A stretch of 64,000 bases of DNA from JBJGXI01 sp045635475 (GCF_045635475.1 NZ_JBJGXI010000012.1:1-64000), one strand, 5' to 3'. Counted from the stretch's first letter, positions 1 to 7,914 are shown. Notes: generated by a model not told the origin, from the sequence alone. Numbers and translations: made by a program.

Positions 1-292
1 TAGGCCACTAGTCCCGCAGGAGTCGAAGTGGATTTCCTCCGCTGCTAACGGGATTTCTCTTTGCGTCGGGAGATTGGAGCTCCGGGCAGTCGACTCCTGC
101 GGGACAGCGCGAGCTGAAGATCCACTCAGAAGCGCATTTTGGGACTGCGATTACTCGTCCCACCGAAAACATTTGCTTCTGAGTTAGCTGAAGCCGTGCC
201 CGCGGAAAGCGACTGCCCGGAGCGGAAATCACGAGTACTACGATGGAGGTTACTTCAACTATGAAGTTTAAAAAGCAACAAACTTTAAGAAC
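1..292 (-). repeat. GC-rich palindromic repeat, copy A (truncated by window start)
   Basis: This is the first of eight related intergenic repeats. Its right edge is an AT-rich arm (about 243-292, here called T1, with CTTCAACTATGAAG and GCAACAAACTTTAAG). The GC-rich core before it holds a long nested hairpin: CTCCGGGCAGTCG pairs with CGACTGCCCGGAG, and ACTCAGAAGC pairs with GCTTCTGAGT. An apical GGGAC/GTCCC hairpin is shared only with copy C. The left part lies outside the window. Read from T1, the core order is hairpin X then hairpin Y. Open frames through it have no ribosome binding site and are not genes. Confidence 0.9.
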
Positions 293-387
293 AGAGCCTT
301 TGACAATATGAGTATTACAGCGTTTACTGCGCTTAATGTTCGGAAGTGAAAAGGCGTCTGCACTCTTGCTTTCCTAAATTAAGGATG

Positions 388-416
388 GAATAGGCGTGCT
401 TGTTCTACAAATACTA
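388..416 (+). promoter_or_regulatory. Candidate sigma-G type promoter for sspN-tlp
   Basis: GAATA at 388-392 and AATACTA at 410-416 are 17 bases apart. This resembles the forespore sigma-G pattern (GNATA, then CATNNTA after 17-18 bases). It lies about 30 bases upstream of a small acid-soluble spore protein gene, where such a promoter is expected. The -10 half fits imperfectly, so this is inference from a short motif plus context. Confidence 0.4.
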
Positions 417-448
417 CACTTGACATCCTAAAAGAAAGGGGATGCAAG

Positions 449-592
449 ATGGGAAATCCAAAAAGTAATCCAAAGCCTTGGGTACCAAGCCATCCAGGAA
501 CACGTAATCGTGAAGCTGGAGGAAACAAGGGAAAACAAATGCAAGTTCAAGGCGGAGAAAAGCCTCAAGTAATCCAAACAAAAGGTCATTAG
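449..592 (+). CDS. sspN: Small acid-soluble spore protein SspN
   Basis: A 47-residue protein beginning MGNPKSNPKPWVPSHPGT and carrying AGGNKGKQMQ in the middle, which is the hallmark of SspN. In the family it is made only in the forespore and becomes part of the dormant spore; no enzymatic role is known. The start follows the SD AAAGGGGATG. It is followed 11 bases later by tlp, the same pair as in Bacillus subtilis, so the two are probably one forespore operon. The gene is short but complete, ending at TAG 590-592. Identity is confident from the conserved core and the partner gene. Confidence 0.9.
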   Translation: MGNPKSNPKPWVPSHPGTRNREAGGNKGKQMQVQGGEKPQVIQTKGH

Positions 593-603
593 GGAGGTAT
601 TTG

Positions 604-834
604 ATGAGCGAGCATAACACCCAACCGAACCCAGACGACAGAAGCGATAATGTTCACAAGCTTAAGCATATGATTCAAAATACGATTGAAAATTTAGAAG
701 CTGCTCATGAAACAATGCGCTTTGCCTCTGAAGATGAAAAACAAAAAATCAAGTATAAAAATGCTCGTCGTGAAGAATCGATCGAAGCAATGAGAAATGA
801 AATAAAAGATGAATATCGCGATCAACAACATTAA
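604..834 (+). CDS. tlp: Small acid-soluble spore protein Tlp (thioredoxin-like)
   Basis: A 76-residue hydrophilic, charged, helix-rich protein with the Tlp signature PDDRSDNVHKLKHMIQNTIEN near its N-terminus. Despite the name it has no thioredoxin CxxC motif. It is a minor forespore protein in Bacillus. I chose the ATG at 604, six bases after GGGAGG (592-597), instead of the TTG at 601, which is too close to that SD. It lies directly downstream of sspN, and a 30-base palindrome follows it as terminator. Length agrees with the family (about 80 residues). Confidence 0.92.
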   Translation: MSEHNTQPNPDDRSDNVHKLKHMIQNTIENLEAAHETMRFASEDEKQKIKYKNARREESIEAMRNEIKDEYRDQQH

Positions 835-840
835 TTCTGT

Positions 841-875
841 GAGCCCACTTAACTTAAGTTAAGCGGGCTCTTCTT
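841..875 (+). terminator. Terminator after tlp
   Basis: GAGCCC and GGGCTC enclose an AT-rich palindrome, making a nearly unbroken 30-base inverted repeat at 841-870, followed by TTCTTC. The stem is strong but the T-run is weak. Confidence 0.7.
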
Positions 876-949
876 CATCAAATAAGCAAGTTAATCCACT
901 TTCCTTACTTGGCTATGATAAAATACAAGCAGAAGGGGGCGGCTTAAAT

Positions 950-3238
950 TTGGGACAAAAACTACAAGAAAAAATTGAATCATGGGAATCGATTCAGCAA
1001 TACCCACCTTTGAAGGAAGTAGAAGCTTTACGGATGTTAGATCAAGTAAAACAGCAGCAGTTGAATATATCTGATCAGTCCTTAGCAATTCTTTACACAA
1101 TACTTGCTTTCTATAGATTAAAGCGGAACTTCAATGACGATCAAATGACAAATAAATTACTAATCGAAGCTGAAAATATCGATACAGAACCATTAATCTT
1201 GGCAGAACTAAAGCATTTGAAACAGTTCTTTCATTTTTATTCCGCTTTATCCCAGATCAAATTGAATCAATGGTCGATAAGGGAAACCGATTTTGATCCG
1301 GCAAAATTAAAGAAAATGAATGAATTACACGATGAATTAGATAAGATATTTCAACAAACAAATAAAATGCACCAAAAGCAGTCACAAAATAAATCACACC
1401 TTTCGACTGTGTTTGATTCTATTGTATCTAAGCTACAACACCTTTCTGACACACTTTCGGAGTCCATTTCCTTGTTAGAAAACAAAAGAAATGCCGTGCC
1501 TGTTCAAGATTTGAATAATCAAGTAAAAGAAATTATACAATTGCGCATCAGTCTTTACGATCACCTTCCTGATGTATTTAAACAATCGGTACACAGTGAT
1601 CCATTAGAGCAATTAGATAAGATGATTGGGCTTCATGATATTAAAAAATACATTCACCAATATTATTATTATTTAAAATATCAGCAGGAACGAAAACAAT
1701 TAGGATTTCATATGGTCGATGAACCAGGATTACATATGATTATTACTGGTAATCCAGGTACAGGTAAAACATCAATAGCACGGCTACTTGCATCAATCTA
1801 TTATGATTTAGGACTGCTGGATACAAATGTAGTAACAGAGGTGAACAGATCTCATCTTGTAGGTTCATATCTGGGACAAAGTGAAGAAAATACAATGAGC
1901 TACGTAAAACAATCACTCGGTGGGATTTTATTTATTGATGAAGCATATAGTTTACGACGCGAGGGACAGACTGGAAACGATTATGGTCAAGCGGTTATCG
2001 ACACATTGGTTTCAAGTATGACCAGTAAGGAATATGCCAATCGTTTCGCTGTCATTTTAGCGGGGTATCCGGAAGAGATGAGGCAATTTCTTTGGTCTAA
2101 TCCAGGATTACGTAGTCGTTTTCCCGAACAAAATCATATATCTCTACCTAATTTTAATGTGGAGGAGCTATTACAAATTGCTGAAACTACGGCATTAAGT
2201 AATGATTATTTCTTTACAGAAGAAGCCTTACATACATTTTCTGGTTTAATTGAACAATCAAAAGTAGATGATACGTTCGGTAATGCTCGTACGGTAAAGG
2301 ATTTGGTGTTAAAAGCGATCTTTAAAAAAGGTGCAGCCAAAACATTGAAAAGCAATGATAATTGGATCGAGCATATGCGAATAGATAGCGCTGATTTAGA
2401 TTTCATGGAAGAAAAGGATTCAAATCAACAGCCTATGCAGCAGCTTGAACAGCTCGTTGGTTTAAATAATGTGAAACAGGAAGTGAAGAAATTATCATCC
2501 TTTGTAAGATTACAACAACAGCGAAAGCAAAATGGACTACCTACTGTACCTGTACAATTGCACGCTGTATTTTCCGGTAATCCTGGTACAGGAAAAACAA
2601 CTGTAGCTAATGTTTATTCAAGCATACTGAAGAAATGCGGCTTACTTAAAAGAGGTCATGTTGTATTTGCTTCTAGGAGCGATTTAGTAGCAGGGTATGT
2701 TGGTCAGACAGCGATAAAAACGAAACAGAAAGTACGAGAAGCGCTTGGCGGCGTATTGTTTATTGATGAAGCATATTCATTATTTCGCGGACATGATGAT
2801 TTTGGTAAAGAAGCAATCGATACCCTTGTTGATGAAATGACCAAACATAATGAGAATTTGGTTATCATATTAGCAGGCTATAAACGTGAAATGGAACGAT
2901 TTATTTCAAGTAATCCAGGATTAGAGTCGAGATTTAAGAAATATTTTTCATTTGAAGATTATCAGGCCGATGAACTTCTGCAAATAACGTCCTTCCATAC
3001 AGCACGCTATCAATATGAATTAGATGAACAAGCTTGGGCGTATTTAACTATGCAATTAGAAAACAGTCAAGTGGAAGGTAATGCTCGCTTTATCGTTAAT
3101 TTAATAGATGAAGCGATCCAATTTCAAGCGCTACGAATGGAAAATGCGATAAGCAACAATCAGATGCAGCATTTTCAATTACTAACAGAAGATGATTTCA
3201 AAAATGCTTGGAATACGATTAGGGGGAACAAAAAATGA
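950..3238 (+). CDS. Double AAA+ ATPase of the SpoVK/CbbX family
   Basis: A 762-residue cytoplasmic ATPase. Residues 1 to about 215 are helical and charged with no motif I recognise. Two AAA+ modules of the SpoVK/CbbX type follow. The first has GNPGTGKT near residue 267 and ILFIDEAYSL near 325. The second has GNPGTGKT near 543 and VLFIDEAYSL near 602. Both Walker A and B motifs look intact, with GNAR sensor-like motifs after each. B. subtilis SpoVK has a single module of about 320 residues, so this is a tandem paralogue. The TTG start follows GAAGGGGGCGG. It lies behind sspN-tlp, and its stop overlaps the start of yneP. A sporulation role is suggested only by family and position; the substrate is unknown. 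Confidence 0.8.
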   Translation: MGQKLQEKIESWESIQQYPPLKEVEALRMLDQVKQQQLNISDQSLAILYTILAFYRLKRNFNDDQMTNKLLIEAENIDTEPLILAELKHLKQFFHFYSALSQIKLNQWSIRETDFDPAKLKKMNELHDELDKIFQQTNKMHQKQSQNKSHLSTVFDSIVSKLQHLSDTLSESISLLENKRNAVPVQDLNNQVKEIIQLRISLYDHLPDVFKQSVHSDPLEQLDKMIGLHDIKKYIHQYYYYLKYQQERKQLGFHMVDEPGLHMIITGNPGTGKTSIARLLASIYYDLGLLDTNVVTEVNRSHLVGSYLGQSEENTMSYVKQSLGGILFIDEAYSLRREGQTGNDYGQAVIDTLVSSMTSKEYANRFAVILAGYPEEMRQFLWSNPGLRSRFPEQNHISLPNFNVEELLQIAETTALSNDYFFTEEALHTFSGLIEQSKVDDTFGNARTVKDLVLKAIFKKGAAKTLKSNDNWIEHMRIDSADLDFMEEKDSNQQPMQQLEQLVGLNNVKQEVKKLSSFVRLQQQRKQNGLPTVPVQLHAVFSGNPGTGKTTVANVYSSILKKCGLLKRGHVVFASRSDLVAGYVGQTAIKTKQKVREALGGVLFIDEAYSLFRGHDDFGKEAIDTLVDEMTKHNENLVIILAGYKREMERFISSNPGLESRFKKYFSFEDYQADELLQITSFHTARYQYELDEQAWAYLTMQLENSQVEGNARFIVNLIDEAIQFQALRMENAISNNQMQHFQLLTEDDFKNAWNTIRGNKK

Positions 3239-3660
3239 CAATTGCCGAAACTAAAGTAAAAGTTCGTTACCAAGAAACAGATCAAATGGGCGTTGTTTAT
3301 CATGCAAATTATTTAGTATGGTTTGAAATAGGTCGAACAGCATTTATCGAGGAATTAGGGCTAAGCTATTATGAAATGGAAAAGCAAGGTATCGTTGCTC
3401 CTGTTATTGACGTGCAAATGTCCTTTAAACAACCGATTCGTTATGGACAAGAAGCTAGTGTGAAGACATGGTTGGAAAGTTATGATGGCTTAAGGACAAC
3501 ATACGCTTATCAAATATCAGACCCGGAAGGAAATATTGCTGTAACAGGAACATCCCAGCACGTGATCGTAAAAAAAGACAGCTTTCGTCCGGTTTCACTG
3601 AGAAGATCTTTCCCAGATTGGCATCGCGCATATGAAAAAGCCTTTGGTGTGGAAGTTTAA
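3235..3660 (+). CDS. yneP: Acyl-CoA thioesterase, YbgC/YneP family
   Basis: A 141-residue single hot-dog-fold protein. The YbgC/4-hydroxybenzoyl-CoA thioesterase signature ETDQMGVVYHANYLVWFE lies at about residues 15-32, with the catalytic-type Asp in TDQMG. The family hydrolyses acyl-CoA thioesters in the cytoplasm; the physiological substrate is not evident here. Its ATG overlaps the stop of the upstream AAA+ gene by four bases (ATGA), and its stop overlaps the next ATG (TAATG), so it is translated as part of one transcript. The yneP-yneQ order is that of B. subtilis, where the same pair sits upstream of plsY-yneT-parEC. Confidence 0.85.
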   Translation: MTIAETKVKVRYQETDQMGVVYHANYLVWFEIGRTAFIEELGLSYYEMEKQGIVAPVIDVQMSFKQPIRYGQEASVKTWLESYDGLRTTYAYQISDPEGNIAVTGTSQHVIVKKDSFRPVSLRRSFPDWHRAYEKAFGVEV

Positions 3661-3962
3661 TGGCATTTGGTGTTAAGCGTGAGGAATTAATGGCATGGAA
3701 GGCGAAGGTGAAGCACGGCGAGATCGCTTTTTTAACCCATTATTGGCTGGATCAAAGATTTCCTGGTTGTGATACGGTCACAAAGGTGGGGTGTTCCGAT
3801 CTTGATAAACTAATTGCATGGGGTAAGCAGTATCAGCTTGATAAAAGATGGATTCACGATGACCCGAAATATCCTCATTTTGATCTATTTGGGGAAAGAC
3901 AACGAGCAATCTTGTTACATGAAGAGCAATGGAAGCAATTAGAACGTTTTAATTTATTATAA
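3660..3962 (+). CDS. yneQ: YneQ family protein of unknown function
   Basis: A 100-residue basic soluble protein, rich in Trp and Lys, with the run THYWLDQRFPGCDTVTKVGC near the middle. It matches my recollection of B. subtilis YneQ and lies in the same place after yneP. No catalytic motif is recognisable; conserved-looking Trp, His and Cys residues (LDQRFPGC, DDPKYPHFDLFG) could form a small binding fold. The ATG overlaps the yneP stop by one base, implying translational coupling. No terminator separates it clearly from the rsgA leader promoter 30 bases later. Confidence 0.7.
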   Translation: MAFGVKREELMAWKAKVKHGEIAFLTHYWLDQRFPGCDTVTKVGCSDLDKLIAWGKQYQLDKRWIHDDPKYPHFDLFGERQRAILLHEEQWKQLERFNLL

Positions 3963-3990
3963 AATGGGTGACAAATATAAATTTGTAATA

Positions 3991-4018
3991 TTTACTTTTC
4001 TGAAAATAAGAGTATAAT
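3991..4018 (+). promoter_or_regulatory. Candidate sigma-A promoter of the rsgA leader
   Basis: TTTACT (3991-3996) and a perfect TATAAT (4013-4018) are 16 bases apart in AT-rich DNA just after yneQ. Transcription would begin near 4025, giving a leader of about 225 bases before the rsgA start at 4251. Confidence 0.6.
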
Positions 4019-4051
4019 AAAAATAAGCTAATAAAAAGGGGGTATGTGTTA

Positions 4052-4093
4052 TGAATATGTTCAAAAGATCAACTCAAAAAATTGTATTTATGA
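4052..4093 (+). CDS. 13-residue leader peptide upstream of rsgA
   Basis: A tiny reading frame encoding MNMFKRSTQKLYL. It has a very strong SD, AAAAAGGGGG, ending eight bases before the ATG, and lies about 27 bases after the inferred transcription start. Its TGA stop (4091-4093) touches the first base of a long hairpin arm. That placement lets a terminating ribosome block the arm, while a ribosome stalled earlier leaves it free. I therefore read it as a regulatory leader peptide, not a functional protein. No known leader-peptide family is recognised. Confidence 0.6.
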
Positions 4094-4228
4094 CACAGCC
4101 CAACGGATAAATATTACCTTCTACTCTTAATGGATTTTTGCCGTGGACTGTGTCAACGATCACGGTTATCAACAATATGACAATAATCTGTCGGAGACCG
4201 TGCTGCAATAGCATTGGTCTCTTTTATT
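4092..4228 (+). promoter_or_regulatory. Candidate ribosome-mediated transcription attenuator
   Basis: Four pairing segments can be drawn. Segment 1 (4092-4106, GACACAGCCCAACGG) pairs with segment 2 (4141-4154, CCGTGGACTGTGTC). Segment 2 can instead pair through CCGTG (4141-4145) with segment 3, CACGGT (4161-4166). Segment 3 can also pair with ACCGTG (4197-4202), which is the left arm of a terminator, GAGACC...GGTCTC (4194-4221) followed by TTTTATT. Stalling in the leader peptide would favour 1:2 and 3:4 and open the terminator. Completing the peptide would block segment 1 and favour termination. The pairings are seen in sequence; the regulation is inferred. Confidence 0.6.
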
Positions 4229-4250
4229 AATCCACAGGAGGTTTTAGTAA

Positions 4251-5312
4251 GTGAAATTAACGCAATTAGGATATAATCAAACAATAGAACAAGAAGCGTT
4301 ACCATACGTGCAAGCAGGTTTTCAAGTAGCAAGAGTGTGTAAAGAGCATAAGCAAATGTACGGTGTTCTGACCGAATCAGGTGAATTATTAGCAGAAGTA
4401 TCTGGTAAGTTTATGTATGATGCGAATAGTAGAGTTGATTATCCCGCGGTAGGTGATTGGGTGATAATCAAAGCTCGTCAAGAAGAAAATAAATCAACGA
4501 TTCACCATATATTACCAAGGGTTAGTAAGTTTTCTAGAAAAGTTGCTGGGGAAGTAACAGAAGAGCAAATAATAGCAACGAATATAGATACGATATTTCT
4601 AGTAAATGCTTTAAATAAAGATTTAAATGTGCGCAGAATTGAACGATATTTAGTAATGGCATGGGAAAGCGGAGCTAATCCAGTAATTGTACTAACAAAA
4701 AGCGATCTTTGTAATGATATTGAAGATAAAATTGCCGCAGTGGATCAAGTAGCATTCGGAGTACCAATTTTAGCAATAAGTGCGACTAAGCATAGTGGTA
4801 TGGATCAACTTCAGCCATATTTGCAAGAAGGAAAAACAATTGCTTTATTAGGTTCATCTGGTGCAGGAAAGTCTACCTTAACAAATAAACTTTTTGGAAA
4901 TGAAATCTTACAAGTGCAAGCTATAAGAACTGATGATGATAAAGGAAAACATACAACAACACATCGGGAATTAATTGTTTTACCACAAGGTGGTATCGTG
5001 ATCGATACTCCTGGTATGAGAGAATTGCAATTGTGGGAATCAAATCATGAGATGGACGGTAATTTTGATGACATAAAGACACTGGCAGAAGCGTGTCGAT
5101 TCCGTGATTGCTTACATGTTAATGAACCTGGTTGTGCGGTACAACAAGCCATTCAAGATGATCAATTAGCCGAAGATCGGTTAAAGAGCTATCAAAAATT
5201 GCAAAAGGAACTAGAATATGTGGCTCGGAAAAATGACAAACGAGCCCAGCTAGAAGAAAGAAAAAAGTGGAAGAAAATTGCCGGCGATCGCACAAGAGTG
5301 CATCGCAAGTAA
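4251..5312 (+). CDS. rsgA: Ribosome small-subunit-dependent GTPase, RsgA paralogue
   Basis: A 353-residue circularly permuted GTPase of the RsgA/YjeQ family, which acts late in 30S ribosome maturation. An N-terminal OB-fold region precedes the GTPase domain. The motifs come in permuted order: TKSD (G4) near residue 148, GSSGAGKST (G1) at 201-209, DTPG (G3) near 252. The zinc-binding CRFRDCLHVNEPGC begins near 282. The C-terminal 60 residues are basic and helical. B. subtilis RsgA is about 298 residues and lies in the prpC-prkC cluster; this longer gene stands alone, so it is more likely a second, specialised RsgA. The GTG start follows ACAGGAGG. It sits behind a candidate leader-peptide attenuator, which suggests induction by translation stress. 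Confidence 0.85.
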   Translation: MKLTQLGYNQTIEQEALPYVQAGFQVARVCKEHKQMYGVLTESGELLAEVSGKFMYDANSRVDYPAVGDWVIIKARQEENKSTIHHILPRVSKFSRKVAGEVTEEQIIATNIDTIFLVNALNKDLNVRRIERYLVMAWESGANPVIVLTKSDLCNDIEDKIAAVDQVAFGVPILAISATKHSGMDQLQPYLQEGKTIALLGSSGAGKSTLTNKLFGNEILQVQAIRTDDDKGKHTTTHRELIVLPQGGIVIDTPGMRELQLWESNHEMDGNFDDIKTLAEACRFRDCLHVNEPGCAVQQAIQDDQLAEDRLKSYQKLQKELEYVARKNDKRAQLEERKKWKKIAGDRTRVHRK

Positions 5313-5351
5313 TAAAAAAACACAGGCCGAATTATGGTCTGTGTTTTTTTG
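5313..5351. terminator. Bidirectional terminator between rsgA and yidD
   Basis: CACAGGCC and GGTCTGTG (5321-5343) form a stem flanked by AAAAAAA on the left and TTTTTTT on the right, so it can end transcription from both converging genes. Confidence 0.85.
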
Positions 5352-5565
5352 TTTTTTCTGGTACAGGATCAAAGCCACCACGATGAAAAGGGTGGCACTT
5401 AAGGACGCGCTTTACTGTCAAATAGGTGCCTTTGAGCGCCCCAAAACGTTGATAAGCCTCGATTCCGTACTGTGAACAAGTAGGAAGAAATCTGCAGCTC
5501 GGTGGCGTGAACGGACTAATCGCTTTCTGGTAAAATTTAATAATCAGGATAAACAAGTGCTTCAT
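5332..5565 (-). CDS. yidD: Membrane protein insertion efficiency factor YidD
   Basis: A 77-residue protein with an N-terminal amphipathic or hydrophobic helix (LFILIIKFYQKAISP) and the YidD signature: PTCSQYGIEAYQRFGALKG and KCHPFHRGGFDPVP. In the family it is a small membrane-associated protein that helps YidC/SpoIIIJ insert membrane proteins. The three cysteines typical of the family are present. It faces rsgA, sharing a bidirectional terminator, and lies downstream of folE2 on the same strand. In many bacteria yidD follows rnpA; here it is a separate locus, as with ytjA in B. subtilis. Confidence 0.92.
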   Translation of the reverse strand: MKHLFILIIKFYQKAISPFTPPSCRFLPTCSQYGIEAYQRFGALKGTYLTVKRVLKCHPFHRGGFDPVPEKTKKHRP

Positions 5566-5583
5566 TTTTATTCCTTCTTTACA

Positions 5584-6513
5584 TTACTCTTTTTCGTCGG
5601 CTTTATCATAACTAAGTGATGCTACTGCATCATGTAAATGAATCGACTCTTCGTTCCTACAAGAAATAGTAAACTTTTGTATAAAAGGAATTTCATATAA
5701 GTCAGCGGCGACTAAGCGGACAATATCCTCTACGAATCGTGGGTTCTCAAATGCCTGCTCTGTGACCATTTTTTCATCAGGTCGTTTTAAAACTGGATGA
5801 ATACGCGCACTAGCATTACTTTCGGCTGCTTCTAGTAGGATTTCTTTCCAGTCCTCATTTGTGTCGTCATAGTCTTCTGTAAGCTCTACAGCCATTGTTA
5901 CATTGCCACGTTGGTTGTGAGCGCTGTATTCGCTTATTTCCTTTGAGCAGGGGCAAAGCGTAGTGATCGTGCCAGATAAGCTCACCAATGTGGTATATCC
6001 TACATCTAAATCATAATTTACTTTAATCGTCGCATCGGCGTGATTCATGCCAGTCAGCTCTGATGATGGCCCTTTTCTTTCAAAAAACCATGGGAATGTT
6101 ACTTCTATTTCTGCATCTTTTTGTTTTAAACGAACAGCTAAATCTTTTGCAAATTTTTTTAACGTATCCAGATTAATAACAAATCCAGCTTGATAATATT
6201 CATGCAATTGCTCAGTGAATCGACTCATGTTCGTTCCTTTGCTATCCTTACTAATGCTGGAAGTGAAACGAAACGTACCAATGGTAGATTGTAATTTGGG
6301 TTCCGTATTACTTGTAACATGAATTGGATGCTTAACATTGGAAATACCTACAGCATCTATATCAAATAAAAAATCTTTTTTTGTATTTTGCAAATCAGCC
6401 ATCTGATCTTTTTCAACAGGCTTTGTTTTTGGTCCTGCATCTACAGAGCCAAATAATTTATGTCGATCGATTTTTTTCGGTAAATTTTTCTTGTGTTTGA
6501 CGTTAATACTCAT
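5584..6513 (-). CDS. folE2: GTP cyclohydrolase FolE2 (type IB)
   Basis: A 309-residue enzyme of the FolE2/MptA family. It converts GTP to 7,8-dihydroneopterin triphosphate, the first step of folate synthesis, and works with metals other than zinc. The active-site stretch CPCSKEISEYSAHNQRG near residue 188 supplies the conserved Cys, and FVEDIVRLVAADL follows near the C-terminus. In B. subtilis the homologue is a zinc-starvation back-up under Zur, but I find no Zur-type palindrome upstream. The SD lies in a short inverted repeat, TAGTTTGA...TCAACTA (on the plus strand near 6514-6538). The first 85 residues are hydrophilic and longer than in many homologues. Confidence 0.92.
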   Translation of the reverse strand: MSINVKHKKNLPKKIDRHKLFGSVDAGPKTKPVEKDQMADLQNTKKDFLFDIDAVGISNVKHPIHVTSNTEPKLQSTIGTFRFTSSISKDSKGTNMSRFTEQLHEYYQAGFVINLDTLKKFAKDLAVRLKQKDAEIEVTFPWFFERKGPSSELTGMNHADATIKVNYDLDVGYTTLVSLSGTITTLCPCSKEISEYSAHNQRGNVTMAVELTEDYDDTNEDWKEILLEAAESNASARIHPVLKRPDEKMVTEQAFENPRFVEDIVRLVAADLYEIPFIQKFTISCRNEESIHLHDAVASLSYDKADEKE

Positions 6514-6683
6514 TTAGTTTGACTCCTTTCAACTAAATTAGGGAAATTTCATGGATATTTCAAAGTATACTTAACAACCGACTATTATTCAATTTTTTTC
6601 ACCTGTTTAGAGACAATATTATTGATTTGTTAGCTTACGAAAGGAATGATATTCGTATTTAAAATAGAGAAAGAAAAGAAGAA

Positions 6684-6716
6684 AAAGGCCTAATCATTCA
6701 AGATTAGACCTTTTTA
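6684..6716. terminator. Terminator after plsY
   Basis: AAGGCCTAATC and GATTAGACCTT form a stem with A-runs and T-runs on both sides. Read on the minus strand it follows the plsY stop codon by about 20 bases. Confidence 0.8.
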
Positions 6717-6733
6717 AACAATCTCTATCACTA

Positions 6734-7318
6734 TTACATCCACTTAATTTTAGGTTCCGTTTTGTCTATTATCCGTTTAATATTGGCGCGATGTCGATAG
6801 AAAACAAAGATAGTTAAAATAGATACAACCACCATTAACCCGAATTCTTGTTGGATAATCGTAACAAAAACGGTCACTACACCTGTCACCATTGATGCCA
6901 AAGATACATACTTAGAAAGATATAATACGATAAAAAATGACGTTAACATAATTAGAAACAACAGTGGGTTTACTGCTAAAATAATTCCACCAGATGTTGC
7001 GACTGCTTTTCCACCTTTAAACCTAGCAAACACTGGATACATATGTCCTACAACTGCAACAATACCGATAATTAATGGATTAATTTCATTAAAACCAATT
7101 AAATTTGGTAGTTGTGCTGCTAATGTTCCTTTTAGAATGTCTGCTAGTGTAACAATAATTCCGGCTTTGACTCCCAATACTCGAAAAGTGTTTGTTCCAC
7201 CTAAATTACCACTTCCATGCTCTCTAATATCAATTTTATATCCTACTTTACCAACTATAAGTGCAAAAGGGATGGAACCGATAAGATAAGCAATAATTGC
7301 AAATAAAAAATATTCCAT
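6734..7318 (-). CDS. plsY: Glycerol-3-phosphate acyltransferase PlsY
   Basis: A 194-residue integral membrane enzyme with about five hydrophobic segments. It transfers an acyl group from acyl-phosphate to glycerol-3-phosphate, the first step of phospholipid synthesis, at the cytoplasmic membrane. Family motifs are clear: GSGNLGGTNTFR near residue 36 and FKGGKAVATSGG near residue 100. It corresponds to B. subtilis yneS, between yneQ and yneT. Here it is on the opposite strand to yneT and separated from it by repeat copy B, so the local order has been kept while the strand differs from its neighbours. Confidence 0.93.
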   Translation of the reverse strand: MEYFLFAIIAYLIGSIPFALIVGKVGYKIDIREHGSGNLGGTNTFRVLGVKAGIIVTLADILKGTLAAQLPNLIGFNEINPLIIGIVAVVGHMYPVFARFKGGKAVATSGGIILAVNPLLFLIMLTSFFIVLYLSKYVSLASMVTGVVTVFVTIIQQEFGLMVVVSILTIFVFYRHRANIKRIIDKTEPKIKWM

Positions 7319-7496
7319 ATGAACATACTCCTTTTATGTATAGTGCTTGCCAAATTCATTTTATCACGAAATAGCTTAAGTGTTTTGATATGTTTCTTAA
7401 AGGGAAAACAAAAATTAAGTATTTAGTAACCATAATACAGTATAATACAAGTAATAAGAAAGAAAATAAGTAAATTATAAAAAATGGCTCTTTTTT

Positions 7497-7830
7497 GTGA
7501 AATTTGTTGCTTATTTGGTTCTCGATTGAAGTAAAAATCCGTCGTAGTTTGGATAGTGCTTGCACCGCTCCGGAAATCCACTTCGCTTTCCGCGGGGGCT
7601 AGTGAGCCTCCTCGCGCTTTCGCGCTGCGGGGTCTCACTTAGGCCACTTCTTAAGGATTACAGGCTAAAACCGTCCTTGTCGGACAACGCCTGCATGACC
7701 CTTGCCGGGCCTCAGGAGTCGAAGTGGATTTCCTCCGCTACTAACGGGATTTCTTCTTGCGTCGGGTGATTGGAGCGGAAATCACGTGCACTGCCTTACG
7801 ACGGAGTTTAGCTAATTTGCGCAATAACAA
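7497..7830 (+). repeat. GC-rich palindromic repeat, copy B (core inverted)
   Basis: The T1 arm is at 7497-7539 (AATTTGTTGCTTATTTGG, GATTGAAGTAAAAATCC) and the other arm, T2, at 7804-7830 (GGAGTTTAGCTAATTTGCG). Core ends are CGTCGTA (7540-7546) and TACGACGG (7797-7804). From T1 the order is Y then X, the reverse of copies A, C, D, E and G. Hairpin Y keeps its outer stem but its tip has been replaced by another hairpin, about 7641-7710 (CAGGC...GCCTG, GTCC...GGAC). The whole GGGCAGTCG-containing stem-loop of hairpin X is missing. Confidence 0.88.
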
Positions 7831-7914
7831 CAATCTAATATAAGATTGCAAATAAACTTGAAATTGATGACTTGAATTTATCACATATCTGATAACAATC
7901 TGAAAGGAGTAATT

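Noticed and set aside
5278..5475. Plus-strand open frame over the end of rsgA and yidD
   Set aside because: It runs through the bidirectional terminator and lies opposite the clear YidD signature.
6514..6620. Zur-regulated promoter for folE2
   Set aside because: No palindrome like the Bacillus Zur box is present; only a short inverted repeat around the SD.
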